From Peribacillus huizhouensis (GTDB lineage: Bacteria; Bacillota; Bacilli; Bacillales; DSM-1321), in assembly GCF_014138605.1 (NCBI RefSeq), contig NZ_JACJHX010000004.1:62001-126000 (forward strand): DNA of 64,000 nucleotides. Reading direction: 5' to 3'. Shown here piece by piece: positions 25,817-34,435 of this stretch. Under the pieces are notes generated by a model, which was given only the letters and a program-made list of their open reading frames with translations, ran no database searches and was not told where the DNA came from. The position numbers and the translations under genes are program-made. How positions within the stretch are numbered: the stretch's first letter is position 1; the number at the start of each line of letters is the position of its first letter.

Positions 25817-26761
25817 TTAATAACCTATTTGAACGTTCAATGTTTCTCCTTCAAATAGCTGAAAAGAATCTCCATTTTGTATACTTCCAGTTAGATAAAA
25901 AGGGGCATCCGTTAGTAAACGAAGTTCATCCCAGTGAGGGAGTAGAAAGGCAGATCGATCTGCACTAATCGGAATCACACAACACTCTGGTTGAATAAGT
26001 TCGAGTACCTCTTTCGTAAAAGCATCTTCCATTCCATGGTGAGACACTTTCCAAATTAAACTTTTCAATGGTGTGCGTGAAGATAATAGTTTCCATCCTT
26101 CCTCCAGCTGGTCACCACCGAATAGAATATTTTCTGTTGGATTTGAATCTGCTGATAGTCGATACACAGAGCTGTCATCATTTGACTCTTTAAATAAACG
26201 TTCCAAATCAGCAATTTCTTTATTCGAAATTGATTCTTGTCCCTCCAAGAATTCCTGGAGAGTATCGTATGCAGGCAGTGGATCACCTATCCAAGGATAC
26301 ATATGAGTTAAGACAAATCCGTCTTCGGACCAGACGATGGACTTTTCCTGGGCTCCATATTCACTTCGCCATTTTATTTTTGTCCCTTGCTTTTCTAATA
26401 ACGAAATAAATGTTAAATAACTTTTCAACATATTGAATACTCGTAGTGCTGTTTCATTTCCGCTAAATTTGACCTCATCAAGATTAGCCAGGTTAAAAGG
26501 TTGATAAGGAAGAATCACTGCATCTACCTTCTTACATTTCACAATGTCTACTAAACCATTAAGATGGTCTTCATGAATATGCGTAAGAATCATCCAATCC
26601 AACTGATCAATCCCGTTTCTTTCCATCCAATTCAAAGGATGATCTTGTTCATCTGATAGAGCTCCATCTCCCCCATCAATTAACGTAATCAAACCAGACG
26701 GTAACTGAATAATATGAGAATCTCCCCATCCCACATTTAGAAATTGAACATTTGCCTTCAT
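25817..26761 (-). CDS. Metallo-beta-lactamase-fold hydrolase (ComEC/Rec2 C-domain-like)
   Basis: 314 residues. LTHIHEDHLNGL supplies the HxHxDH zinc motif, LIDGGDG an acidic strand end before it, and FGGDQLEEG and VSHHGMEDAF the later Asp and His ligands. The order and the SHHG motif match the MBL domain found at the C terminus of ComEC and in stand-alone phosphodiesterase-like proteins. No signal peptide, so cytoplasmic. It lies between the ABC ATPase and the inositol-phosphatase-like gene. A role in opening a phosphodiester or similar bond of the imported molecule is inference from position. Confidence 0.88.
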   Translation of the reverse strand: MKANVQFLNVGWGDSHIIQLPSGLITLIDGGDGALSDEQDHPLNWMERNGIDQLDWMILTHIHEDHLNGLVDIVKCKKVDAVILPYQPFNLANLDEVKFSGNETALRVFNMLKSYLTFISLLEKQGTKIKWRSEYGAQEKSIVWSEDGFVLTHMYPWIGDPLPAYDTLQEFLEGQESISNKEIADLERLFKESNDDSSVYRLSADSNPTENILFGGDQLEEGWKLLSSRTPLKSLIWKVSHHGMEDAFTKEVLELIQPECCVIPISADRSAFLLPHWDELRLLTDAPFYLTGSIQNGDSFQLFEGETLNVQIGY

Positions 26762-26784
26762 ATTTTCAGTCTCCTATTCTACCG

Positions 26785-27879
26785 TTATTTCAACCTCTTT
26801 TTTATAAGATGTACTTTTGATTGATCCAACGTCAGGGTGATTTGCCCTTCAAGAGGCCCAGATATCTTCGGATTAAAATCGTCAACGATCCATTGCATCG
26901 AACCCGCTCCTACCCAATACCGAATCGTCCTTCCAAGAAAGCTGCTTTTCACGATATTCCCTTTTACTCCGTTCGATCGATTACGTTGAATGTCTACTTC
27001 TGCTGAAATAGAAATACATTCTGGTCGAATAACAAGTGTCACTTCATCACACATTTTTACTGCATAATCTTTCTGGGGAACACGGATGATGGTATCATTA
27101 CATTTCACCATAATAAATGGATCATTTAATTCGATGACTTTACCTTCAACAAAATTAGTAGTCCCTACAAAATCTGCTACAAACTTTGTTTTTGGCTTAA
27201 AGTAGATATCCATAGGGGTACCTACCTGACAAATCTGTCCTTTATTAAACACGGCTATTTGATCGGAGATTGACAAGGCCTCGTCCTGATCATGCGTTAC
27301 GAATATGGCAGTAAACCCAAACCGCTTCTGTAACGCTCGTAACTCATCCCGGACTTCAACCCTCATTTTCGCATCTAAATTACTCAAAGGCTCATCCATT
27401 AATAATACGTTCTTGCCCATCACTAACGCTCTGGCAAATGCGACCCTTTGTTGTTGTCCACCACTCAATTCTTTCGGATATCGATTCTCCATCCCGATCA
27501 ATCCAAACATTTTCAGCATCGAATCGACTCGGTCTTGGATTTCCTTTTTAGGTGTTTTTTTCAGTTTTAGACCATAAGCTATATTCTCGAAAACATTCAA
27601 ATGTGGAAAGAGTGCATACTCTTGAAATACAAGTGGTGTATCACGCTTATATGCAGGGAGTTCATTTATTTTTTTTTCTTCAAAATAGATGTTTCCATCA
27701 TCCGGCTCATAAAATCCAGCGATTAAACGCAGGAGTGTTGTTTTTCCACAACCACTCGGTCCTAAAAACGTTAGAAAACTACCTTTTGGTATATCTAACG
27801 AGATATTGTCAATTGCTAAATAGTTTCCAAAAGTTTTAGATAAATTTTCAATTTTTATGATGATTTCTTCCGTATTCAT
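26785..27879 (-). CDS. ABC transporter ATPase (FbpC/PotA type)
   Basis: About 364 residues. Walker A is GPSGCGKTTLL, the signature LSGGQQQRVAFARAL, Walker B VLLMDEPLSNLD, and the switch VTHDQDEALSI. A C-terminal TOBE-like domain of about 120 residues follows, as in FbpC, PotA and phosphonate/thiamine importers. The open frame extends upstream to a GTG inside the Shine-Dalgarno; ATG 27879 with GGAGG five bases before is the proper start. It follows the permease by about 12 bases. Confidence 0.94.
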   Translation of the reverse strand: MNTEEIIIKIENLSKTFGNYLAIDNISLDIPKGSFLTFLGPSGCGKTTLLRLIAGFYEPDDGNIYFEEKKINELPAYKRDTPLVFQEYALFPHLNVFENIAYGLKLKKTPKKEIQDRVDSMLKMFGLIGMENRYPKELSGGQQQRVAFARALVMGKNVLLMDEPLSNLDAKMRVEVRDELRALQKRFGFTAIFVTHDQDEALSISDQIAVFNKGQICQVGTPMDIYFKPKTKFVADFVGTTNFVEGKVIELNDPFIMVKCNDTIIRVPQKDYAVKMCDEVTLVIRPECISISAEVDIQRNRSNGVKGNIVKSSFLGRTIRYWVGAGSMQWIVDDFNPKISGPLEGQITLTLDQSKVHLIKKRLK

Positions 27880-27891
27880 AGGAGCCTCCAC

Positions 27892-29517
27892 TTAATAATC
27901 GTTAGCATTTCTTTTATTTCTAAAAAATAGTTGCGATATTCCTAAGACAGCAAAAGCAATGGAAATAAGGACAACCGTAAATGACGATGCTTTGCCCCAC
28001 TCACCATTTGAAACAAGACCAAGAATAGACACCGTACCAACAGATGTTTTTGCAGAATAGATGAATACAATAACACTCAAGCATGTAACCGATCTTAAAA
28101 ACGTCACAACCATTCCTGAAATAAATGGTCCTTTTAATAGAGGCAGCAAGATATGACGAAACGTTTTTAGATTATTGGCACCTAAATTTTGTGATGCCTC
28201 TTCTAAGGAACTACTTATCTGTTGCAGCCCAGCTAATAGCGTGCTATAAAATGTAGGTACATTCCATATCGTTAAAGCAATGACCATAATCATTGCTGTT
28301 CCTGTCAACATAAGTGGTTCAGCATTAAACGCAATCGCAAACCCTAATCCAAGGAAGACTCCTGGAACGGCACCTGGAAGTACGGACAGAAAATCTAAAA
28401 AGCGATTCATCCCCATCTTCTTTCTTTGCACAATGAACGCTAGTGGGAAAGCCAATACTCCAGCCAAAATCGATGAAAGAACGGCAAATTGAATACTATT
28501 CGTCAGCTCTTTCCCTTTTGAAAATACATAATCTAAATTTGAGAAAGTTAAAGACCAGTTATAGCCCCATGTTGTTGTAAAAGCTCCGTAAAATAAAACA
28601 CCATATACCAACAAAACAATAACAGTAATAAACATACAAAAAGAAAAAAGAGTCCATTTTATATAGGATGGTATTGGATAATGACTTGAATATGATTCTT
28701 TTCCTGTTACTGTCGTATATGATTGTTTTCCAACCCACTGCCTATTTAATAAAAATAAACCTAATGCAGGGATTAAGAGAGTGGTCGATAGGATAGCTGC
28801 TGAAGATAAATCAAACCAGCCAATCATTTGCATATACGCTTCAGTTGAAAGAACGGTAGAGTTACCGCCAATAACCATTGGATTACCAAAATCCGCTAAT
28901 ATACTCATTGCTGCAATTAACGCTCCCCCTGCGATTCCCGGTTTGCTTAGTGGAAGGACAATGTTTTTAAATACTTGCCAGTGTGTGGAACCCATATTGT
29001 AAGCAGCATATTCCTGACTTGGCGAACTCTTCTTTAATACTCCATAGATCACTGCATAGGCATATGGAAAAAATGTAATCGTTTGTACTAGCCAAAGACC
29101 ATGCCAGCCATACACATCAACATTCAAATTTAACAATTGTTTGGAGATAATCCCTTGTCTTCCAAACAGCAGAATATAGGACATTCCCACAATAAACGGC
29201 GGCGAAACAATCGGAAGGATCGTGATAAATTTGAACAACCCTTTACATGGAATTTCTAATCTAGCAATTGTGTAGGCAAAAATAAATGCAACAAATGTAC
29301 AAGACAGAGTAGAAATCATCGTCATCATCAATGAATGAATCGCTGCTTGGGACCATCGTGAATTTGTAAATAGTTCAGAGAAATTTTCCAATTGAGCAAA
29401 ACTAACGACTTTTAGAATGGGCCAAATGACAAACGTAGAGATGATCAATAATAGTAATCCAAACGTTAGGTAAAACAGTAAATTTCTTGTTACAATTTTT
29501 AAGATAGTAGTAGTCAA
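27892..29517 (-). CDS. ABC transporter permease, fused two-lobe FbpB type
   Basis: About 541 residues with twelve hydrophobic segments, i.e. two six-helix BPD_transp_1 units in one chain, as in FbpB, AfuB, ThiP and PhnV-like proteins. Two EAA-type loops are visible: EYAAYNMGSTHWQVFKNIVL in the first half and EEASQNLGANNLKTFRHILL in the second. The TTG at 29517 is spaced well from AAAGGG; a GTG at 29526 is almost on top of that site. Upstream lies an intercistronic hairpin region and the binding-protein gene. Confidence 0.92.
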   Translation of the reverse strand: MTTTILKIVTRNLLFYLTFGLLLLIISTFVIWPILKVVSFAQLENFSELFTNSRWSQAAIHSLMMTMISTLSCTFVAFIFAYTIARLEIPCKGLFKFITILPIVSPPFIVGMSYILLFGRQGIISKQLLNLNVDVYGWHGLWLVQTITFFPYAYAVIYGVLKKSSPSQEYAAYNMGSTHWQVFKNIVLPLSKPGIAGGALIAAMSILADFGNPMVIGGNSTVLSTEAYMQMIGWFDLSSAAILSTTLLIPALGLFLLNRQWVGKQSYTTVTGKESYSSHYPIPSYIKWTLFSFCMFITVIVLLVYGVLFYGAFTTTWGYNWSLTFSNLDYVFSKGKELTNSIQFAVLSSILAGVLAFPLAFIVQRKKMGMNRFLDFLSVLPGAVPGVFLGLGFAIAFNAEPLMLTGTAMIMVIALTIWNVPTFYSTLLAGLQQISSSLEEASQNLGANNLKTFRHILLPLLKGPFISGMVVTFLRSVTCLSVIVFIYSAKTSVGTVSILGLVSNGEWGKASSFTVVLISIAFAVLGISQLFFRNKRNANDY

Positions 29518-29595
29518 ACTGCACACACCCTTTAGTCAAAAATGGAAGGGACTACCCCCTAACGAAAGAGTACCCCTCCATATCTATTTTTTTAT

Positions 29596-29663
29596 CCCGC
29601 CTTAACGGGCAGTAAGACCCCCACCTCATGATTTCTCAGAAACAAATGAAGATAGGTGAGGGA
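29596..29663 (-). repeat. Stem-loops between binding protein and permease genes
   Basis: CCCGCCTTAACGGG is a short hairpin, followed by ACCCCCACCTCA pairing with TAGGTGAGGG across a 25-nt loop. They may attenuate downstream genes or be leftover ends of an IS200/IS605-like element; I cannot decide between these. Confidence 0.4.
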
Positions 29664-29697
29664 TGAAGCCTCCTCCCCTACTAATGGAAGTTTCACT

Positions 29698-30795
29698 TTA
29701 TTGACCAATCATCTCTGTAAATTGCTTTACTACATCTTCTTTCATTTCAGCCGCTTTTGTACGGTCGTAATCCACAAGTTTCACATCATCAACAGGAATC
29801 ATCCCTTGTGGAGGCGCAACATCTGATCTTACAGAGTAGCGGTTAGAAAGTTGCGTATTCATTTCTCCTACTTCTTTTGTAAGTAGCCAGTCGATGAATT
29901 TCTTCGCATTTTCTGTATTTTCTCCACCTTTAATAATTCCAGCTCCACCAATTTCGAAAGCAGTTTCTTCTGGAACAATGACTTCAATTGGATAGCCTTG
30001 TTTAGCGGATTTAACAATATCATGTGCCCAAGACATACCTGCAGCAAATTCACCTGTTGCAATTAAATTAATCGGGTCAACCGCTCCTGCTGTATAATGA
30101 TGAACATTGTTATTTAGGCCTTGTAAATATTCCCAGCCTTTTTCCTCACCAAGTCGGAATAACTGGGTAGCTGCGAAAATATATCCTCCACCAGCTGTAG
30201 CAGGATTGGAAGAAAGGAATAATCCTTTATAATTAGCGTCTAGTAAATCATCCCAAGTTTTTGGCATTTCCAAGCCTTTTGGTGATAGTTCTTCTTCAAA
30301 TCTTTCTTTGTTTACTACAATTCCAAGTACCCCCATGTACCAGCCTTGCCAATACCCATTTGGATCGTTAAACTTGTCATCAATTTCAGCAGCATTGGGT
30401 GATGTATATTTCTCTAAAATCCCTTGTTCACCAAGAGGTTGATAGAATTCTACAGATCCACCTACCATGATATCTGCTTGTGGATGATCCTTTTCAGCTT
30501 GTACTCTTGTACTTGCTTCACCAGCGCCTCCAAGACGAATATATTCCATATCAATACCTGTATCGGCTTCAAACTTTTTCTCAATTTCTACGATATCTTC
30601 TTCATTTAATGCAGCATAAACAACTAAACGATCAGTAGCTGGTTCTTCTGTTTTTTTTGTTTCTTCTGAAGCTGTTTCTTTGCTGCCTTCTCCAGCAACT
30701 GTTTCACTCTCTTCTCCAGTTCCACATGCAGCTAACATGAATACACACATGAACAGAATAAATAAAAACGGTAATAATTTAATATTCTTCCTCAT
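29698..30795 (-). CDS. ABC substrate-binding lipoprotein (FbpA/AfuA-like)
   Basis: 365 residues. The lipoprotein signal ends at MLAAC (about residue 24) and is followed by a Glu/Thr/Ser-rich linker. The mature part is a type II binding fold of the SBP_bac_6/8 class: RLVVYAALNEEDIVEIEKKF, DIMVGGSVEFYQPL, MPKTWDDLLDANYKG and ATAGGGYIFAATQLF are typical. The class binds ferric ion, thiamine, 2-aminoethylphosphonate or hexose phosphates (AfuA). The Tyr pair used by iron-binding members is not clear, and the neighbouring phosphatase and MBL genes favour a phosphorylated organic ligand. The promoter region carries the UTRA regulator's likely operator at 30817-30833. Confidence 0.92.
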   Translation of the reverse strand: MRKNIKLLPFLFILFMCVFMLAACGTGEESETVAGEGSKETASEETKKTEEPATDRLVVYAALNEEDIVEIEKKFEADTGIDMEYIRLGGAGEASTRVQAEKDHPQADIMVGGSVEFYQPLGEQGILEKYTSPNAAEIDDKFNDPNGYWQGWYMGVLGIVVNKERFEEELSPKGLEMPKTWDDLLDANYKGLFLSSNPATAGGGYIFAATQLFRLGEEKGWEYLQGLNNNVHHYTAGAVDPINLIATGEFAAGMSWAHDIVKSAKQGYPIEVIVPEETAFEIGGAGIIKGGENTENAKKFIDWLLTKEVGEMNTQLSNRYSVRSDVAPPQGMIPVDDVKLVDYDRTKAAEMKEDVVKQFTEMIGQ

Positions 30796-30816
30796 AAATA
30801 CTTCCCTCCTATTTTT

Positions 30817-30833
30817 TAGCTGTCTGACATCTA
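30817..30833. promoter_or_regulatory. Operator candidate TAGCTGTCTGACATCTA before the importer
   Basis: An imperfect palindrome of the form TAGnTGTCnGACAnCTA, 22 bases before the binding-protein start. The first 15 bases recur exactly upstream of the secreted protein gene at 32181. A GntR/UTRA regulator gene lies immediately upstream in the cluster and is the natural candidate to bind it. Confidence 0.65.
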
Positions 30834-30905
30834 AAGCATAGAAGGTAATTGTAAGCCGAATATAAATTACAGATTAACTTATTGTAAACTTTTACAAAAT
30901 GGAAA

Positions 30906-30942
30906 AGGAGGTGTCCAAAAAGTGATTTTTCAGACACCTCCT
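30906..30942 (-). terminator. Terminator of the GntR/UTRA regulator gene
   Basis: AGGAGGTGTC and GACACCTCCT form a 10-bp stem, followed on the minus strand by TTTTCC. It separates the regulator gene from the importer operon. Confidence 0.75.
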
Positions 30943-30960
30943 ATGAGACAATCTCTAACA

Positions 30961-31674
30961 TTAATCTCGTTTAATTGTTAATTTAAATATGCTCGTATTT
31001 ATATAATCTAATGAATAGAATATCGGCTGATTGGCATCATCGAAGTGAAGTTGTTTTAATAAGATAATTTTATTTCCCAAAAGTTCAATTGCCTTTTGAT
31101 CCATTTCTATAGAGGGGTCCACTGCGTAAATTTCCGTTATAGCAGAAGTTATTTTAACGTTAGCCTCTTTTTCTAAAACATCAAATATGGCTCCTGAAAA
31201 TCCATCATTGAAGAGATCACCAATCATATTCTGTGGAAAAATATTATAATAAAAAGCAACTTTATTTCCATCTGCCGTTCTCGTCCGCTCTAGTATCGTG
31301 ACTTGTTCCGTCTCTTCTAAGCGCAATTTTATTTTCCATTCTTCTTCTGGATTCATTTGATAGATTTTTATATCGGTTTCTCCTGCCTCATACCCAACAT
31401 TTCGAATCATCTGGCCAGTACTTTGTAATTTATTTAAAGGATTTTCTATATGGTTAAGTTTATTGTTCACATATGTACCTACGCCGTTTTTACTGATGAG
31501 TAAGCCTTCCTTTTGTAACATCTTTATAGCTTCTCGTAATGTGGATCTGCTGACATTAAACTTTTTTGCAAGCATCGGCTCCGAATTTAGCTTTTGTCCA
31601 GGTAATAGCTCCTTGTTTTTGATACTTCTTTCAATCTCTTCTTTGACTTGTATGTATCGAAGCTTTTTCGCCAT
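30961..31674 (-). CDS. GntR-family regulator, HutC/UTRA subfamily
   Basis: About 237 residues. The N-terminal winged helix spans about 5-70 (EPMLAKKFNVSRSTLREAIK is the recognition part). The UTRA ligand domain follows (ILERTRTADGNKVAFYYNIF and LGNKIILLKQLHFDD), ending with the usual FYSLDYINTSIFKL. The start at 31674 has AAAGGGGAA before it; the longer frame has none. UTRA proteins sense small metabolites such as sugar phosphates, phosphonates or histidine derivatives. Position and the shared operator point to control of the importer operon and of the divergent secreted-protein gene. Confidence 0.92.
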   Translation of the reverse strand: MAKKLRYIQVKEEIERSIKNKELLPGQKLNSEPMLAKKFNVSRSTLREAIKMLQKEGLLISKNGVGTYVNNKLNHIENPLNKLQSTGQMIRNVGYEAGETDIKIYQMNPEEEWKIKLRLEETEQVTILERTRTADGNKVAFYYNIFPQNMIGDLFNDGFSGAIFDVLEKEANVKITSAITEIYAVDPSIEMDQKAIELLGNKIILLKQLHFDDANQPIFYSLDYINTSIFKLTIKRD

Positions 31675-32180
31675 ATTTTTATTCCCCTTTAAAATATATT
31701 CCAATCAAATTTATGTTGTCTCAGTGAGCTACTCGTAAGTTCTTACAAAATACGGAAGGAATTTTTTGTTAAAACTATCGACTTTGACATACAATTTCAA
31801 GCCTTTCTCCCTCCTATTATAAGCGGAAATTCATACCGATGCTTGCCTCCCTATAATTCGAACAGACATAATGGATCTCTCTTTAGGTATTTGAACACAA
31901 TGTTCTTGTGCGTATGTCGTCATTCAAATATTAGAGATGCAGAATTGAACAAGGAGCCAAGTATACTATCTATTTATAGACTTAACACTTATACTAAGCA
32001 AAATTAGAAGATTATTCATAGGTAAGATTATACTTTATTTGCACGATCAATCAGGCCTCCACTAAAAGGTTACTCTATCATTTTCTCCATATGAGAAATT
32101 AAAAATCTGAATAATTCAACTTTTCTAAATCTTAATATAAAGTTTATACTACGTTTATATTTATCCAATATTCTAAATAA

Positions 32181-32195
32181 TAGCTGTCTGACATC
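32181..32195. promoter_or_regulatory. Second copy of the TAGCTGTCTGACATC operator
   Basis: Identical over 15 bases to the site at 30817-30831 and placed 26 bases before the start of the secreted protein gene. The last half-site is less symmetrical here (AC in place of TA). Confidence 0.6.
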
Positions 32196-32220
32196 ACTAT
32201 TTAATATTGGAGGGATATTC

Positions 32221-33570
32221 TTGTTTAAGAAAATGATTGGCACAGTACTGGCAGGGATGTTACTTTTCAGTTCTTTTGGCGCATTTAACCCGCATAAGGC
32301 ACAAGCGGCTTCAACGCTAGAGATTGCCGAATATTGGGCACCAGAGTTTTATCAGGATGTGAACGATACTTATGGATACAGTGCTGACTTTGTGACGAAC
32401 TTTGACTATGATGGGGATTGGGTAGGTAATAACAATTGGGAAAATCTAAATAAGTACCCCATGAAGTCCTATATCTATTATTCAGTCGTAGAAACCTCGA
32501 GCCATTATTTCATTGGCTATTATGATTACCATGCTCGTGATGACGGTCCAACGGTATTTGATAAGCATGAGAATGATTTAGAAGGTGTTTTAGTTATCAT
32601 CCGCAAAGACGGTACACCGTACGGGACATTCCAATTAATGGAAACAGTGGCACATAATCAATTTTATCAATATACGAATGATCCATCGATTACAACTGGT
32701 GCTGACAACATTGACGGAGGTGTACTATTCAACGGTACCCACCCAAAAGTATTTATTCAGTCGAACGGCCAAAGCCCTATTGGCGGTCACGGCAATTATG
32801 CCTATGACGGAACAGGTGCACCAGGAGGAGATGGGATCGTTTATTATTACGGTAATCGTGCAGATGTTGTCACAAACGCTTCTGGTAACTACACAAACAA
32901 ATACAGTTATGACCTTGTATCCTTTGATGAATTTTGGAAGCGTAGAAATGATATCGGCAACGGACAAACATTTGGCAGTTGGGGTAAACTTGATGGTGAC
33001 ACATATCAGCAGGATTCAGCTGCTATGCCTTGGGTTTGGGATGATCTGGATGACAATGCCACATTCGCCGGAGATTTCTTGAGTGATCCAGCCCATATGG
33101 TGGATACACATCTAAATGGACTAGGAAATTTTCCCCACACATATATAAATCATCCTTATTATTCTCACCGGATACAAGTAAATAGTGTGACAAGCCTTAA
33201 AAACCGCGATCCATTTGGCGGCAAAAGCGATATTTTCGTAAAAATACGCGTAAACGGAAACGGAGTATCCGATGATCGCTTGTGGAAGAAAAACGATGTT
33301 CCAACAAATACGGCCTATAATGTGGCCTGGGGCACGATGGATGCGACATTCGGCAATCAGTACAGCGAGTACTATAATGATCGTTATGTAAACGTTCCTG
33401 CGAATAGCCAGATTAACGTAGAAGTATATGATTCCGACGGTGTAGACGGGGACGATGAAATGGGAATTCTAAGTGCTTATCCTGCTGTTGGTCAAACAGT
33501 GGAATGGAATAATACCACTACTTCTAATGGGGAAGCAAAAGTTAAGGCTACGATTTGGGCTGTTCGATAA
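32221..33570 (+). CDS. Secreted protein of unknown function, likely extracellular hydrolase
   Basis: 449 residues starting at TTG six bases after GGAGGG. A Sec signal peptide (MFKKMIGTVLAGMLLFSSF) probably ends after KAQA (about residue 29). The body begins AEYWAPEFYQDV and contains YYDYHARDDG and a conserved-looking HENDLEGVLVII stretch whose His/Glu/Asp could bind metal. The C-terminal 130 residues look like a C2-type beta sandwich (DPFGGKSDIFVKIRVNG...VEVYDSDGVDGDDEMG) with acidic, possibly calcium-binding loops. There is some likeness to Vps62-type proteins, but I cannot name a family with confidence. The operator shared with the importer operon suggests that it releases the imported substrate, for example from phospholipid or another phosphoester. 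Confidence 0.7.
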   Translation: MFKKMIGTVLAGMLLFSSFGAFNPHKAQAASTLEIAEYWAPEFYQDVNDTYGYSADFVTNFDYDGDWVGNNNWENLNKYPMKSYIYYSVVETSSHYFIGYYDYHARDDGPTVFDKHENDLEGVLVIIRKDGTPYGTFQLMETVAHNQFYQYTNDPSITTGADNIDGGVLFNGTHPKVFIQSNGQSPIGGHGNYAYDGTGAPGGDGIVYYYGNRADVVTNASGNYTNKYSYDLVSFDEFWKRRNDIGNGQTFGSWGKLDGDTYQQDSAAMPWVWDDLDDNATFAGDFLSDPAHMVDTHLNGLGNFPHTYINHPYYSHRIQVNSVTSLKNRDPFGGKSDIFVKIRVNGNGVSDDRLWKKNDVPTNTAYNVAWGTMDATFGNQYSEYYNDRYVNVPANSQINVEVYDSDGVDGDDEMGILSAYPAVGQTVEWNNTTTSNGEAKVKATIWAVR

Positions 33571-33654
33571 CGCCAATTATGTATGAAACGAAGATATTGT
33601 TCTCTAAATCTATCTGACGAGGGGGGCAGTATCTGAACCCATCAAGTCTCGTTT

Positions 33655-33689
33655 AAAGAGGATGGAATGACTGTTTCCATCCTCTTTTT
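33655..33689 (+). terminator. Terminator after the secreted protein gene
   Basis: AAAGAGGATGGAA and TTCCATCCTCTTTTT form a 13-bp stem with a 7-nt loop and T-run. Confidence 0.88.
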
Positions 33690-33832
33690 CCTGCTTTTTA
33701 TTCACATCTTCATCCACAGGTTTTCACAGGAATATCAAGATTTAGTTCTAAAAAGCGAAAAAGAACCTATAAATAGTTGTAAATCATATGATTTATATCA
33801 AGAGATATCTAATTCACTGAAGGAGTTTTTTC

Positions 33833-34411
33833 ATGGCCCCAAAGCAAAAGTATTCTAAACAAGATATTATTGTCGCAGCATTTGAGATCGCAAAGTTCGA
33901 AGGATTGGATTCGATTACGATTAGGAGGGTAGCTAAGAAACTAGGTAGTTCCATTGCACCGATTTACGTAAATTTTTATAATGTTGATGAGTTGATACAG
34001 GAAGTTGTGAAAAAGGCGTTTGAGGTTTCAAAACAGATGTTAATGGACCAGAATACGGGGCAACCTTTTAGGGATATAGGTATCACAAGTCTTAGGTTTG
34101 CAAAGGAATATAGTGTACTTTATAGAGATTTGATTATGAAAAATAATCCCCATATGAAATATAACAACATTAACAATGCTATTGTTATTGAACAAATGAA
34201 AAAGGATCCTACATTGTCTGGCTTTTCAAATGAAGAAATGAAAATGATATTATTCAAAATGCAAACATTCCAAACTGGTCTTTCTGTTATGGTAGCGTAT
34301 CAATTATTTCCAAACGATTTTAATGAAGAGAGAATAATCGAGATTTTGGACAGTGCAGCAGCGGATGTAATTACTGCTGCTCGTTTACGAAAGAACGGTT
34401 CATTTGAGTGA
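33833..34411 (+). CDS. TetR/AcrR-family regulator
   Basis: 192 residues. The N-terminal helix-turn-helix spans about 8-55: IIVAAFEIAKFEGLDSITIR then RVAKKLGSSIAPIYVNF, the standard TetR DNA-binding helices with the F/Y-x-h ending. The rest is an all-helical ligand domain (TetR_C_33-like by general look). GAAGGAG precedes the ATG by seven bases. It is followed by an SDR gene after 24 bases and most likely controls this pair. Confidence 0.9.
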   Translation: MAPKQKYSKQDIIVAAFEIAKFEGLDSITIRRVAKKLGSSIAPIYVNFYNVDELIQEVVKKAFEVSKQMLMDQNTGQPFRDIGITSLRFAKEYSVLYRDLIMKNNPHMKYNNINNAIVIEQMKKDPTLSGFSNEEMKMILFKMQTFQTGLSVMVAYQLFPNDFNEERIIEILDSAAADVITAARLRKNGSFE

Positions 34412-34435
34412 CAAACGTAAGGGGGTTAGATTCAT

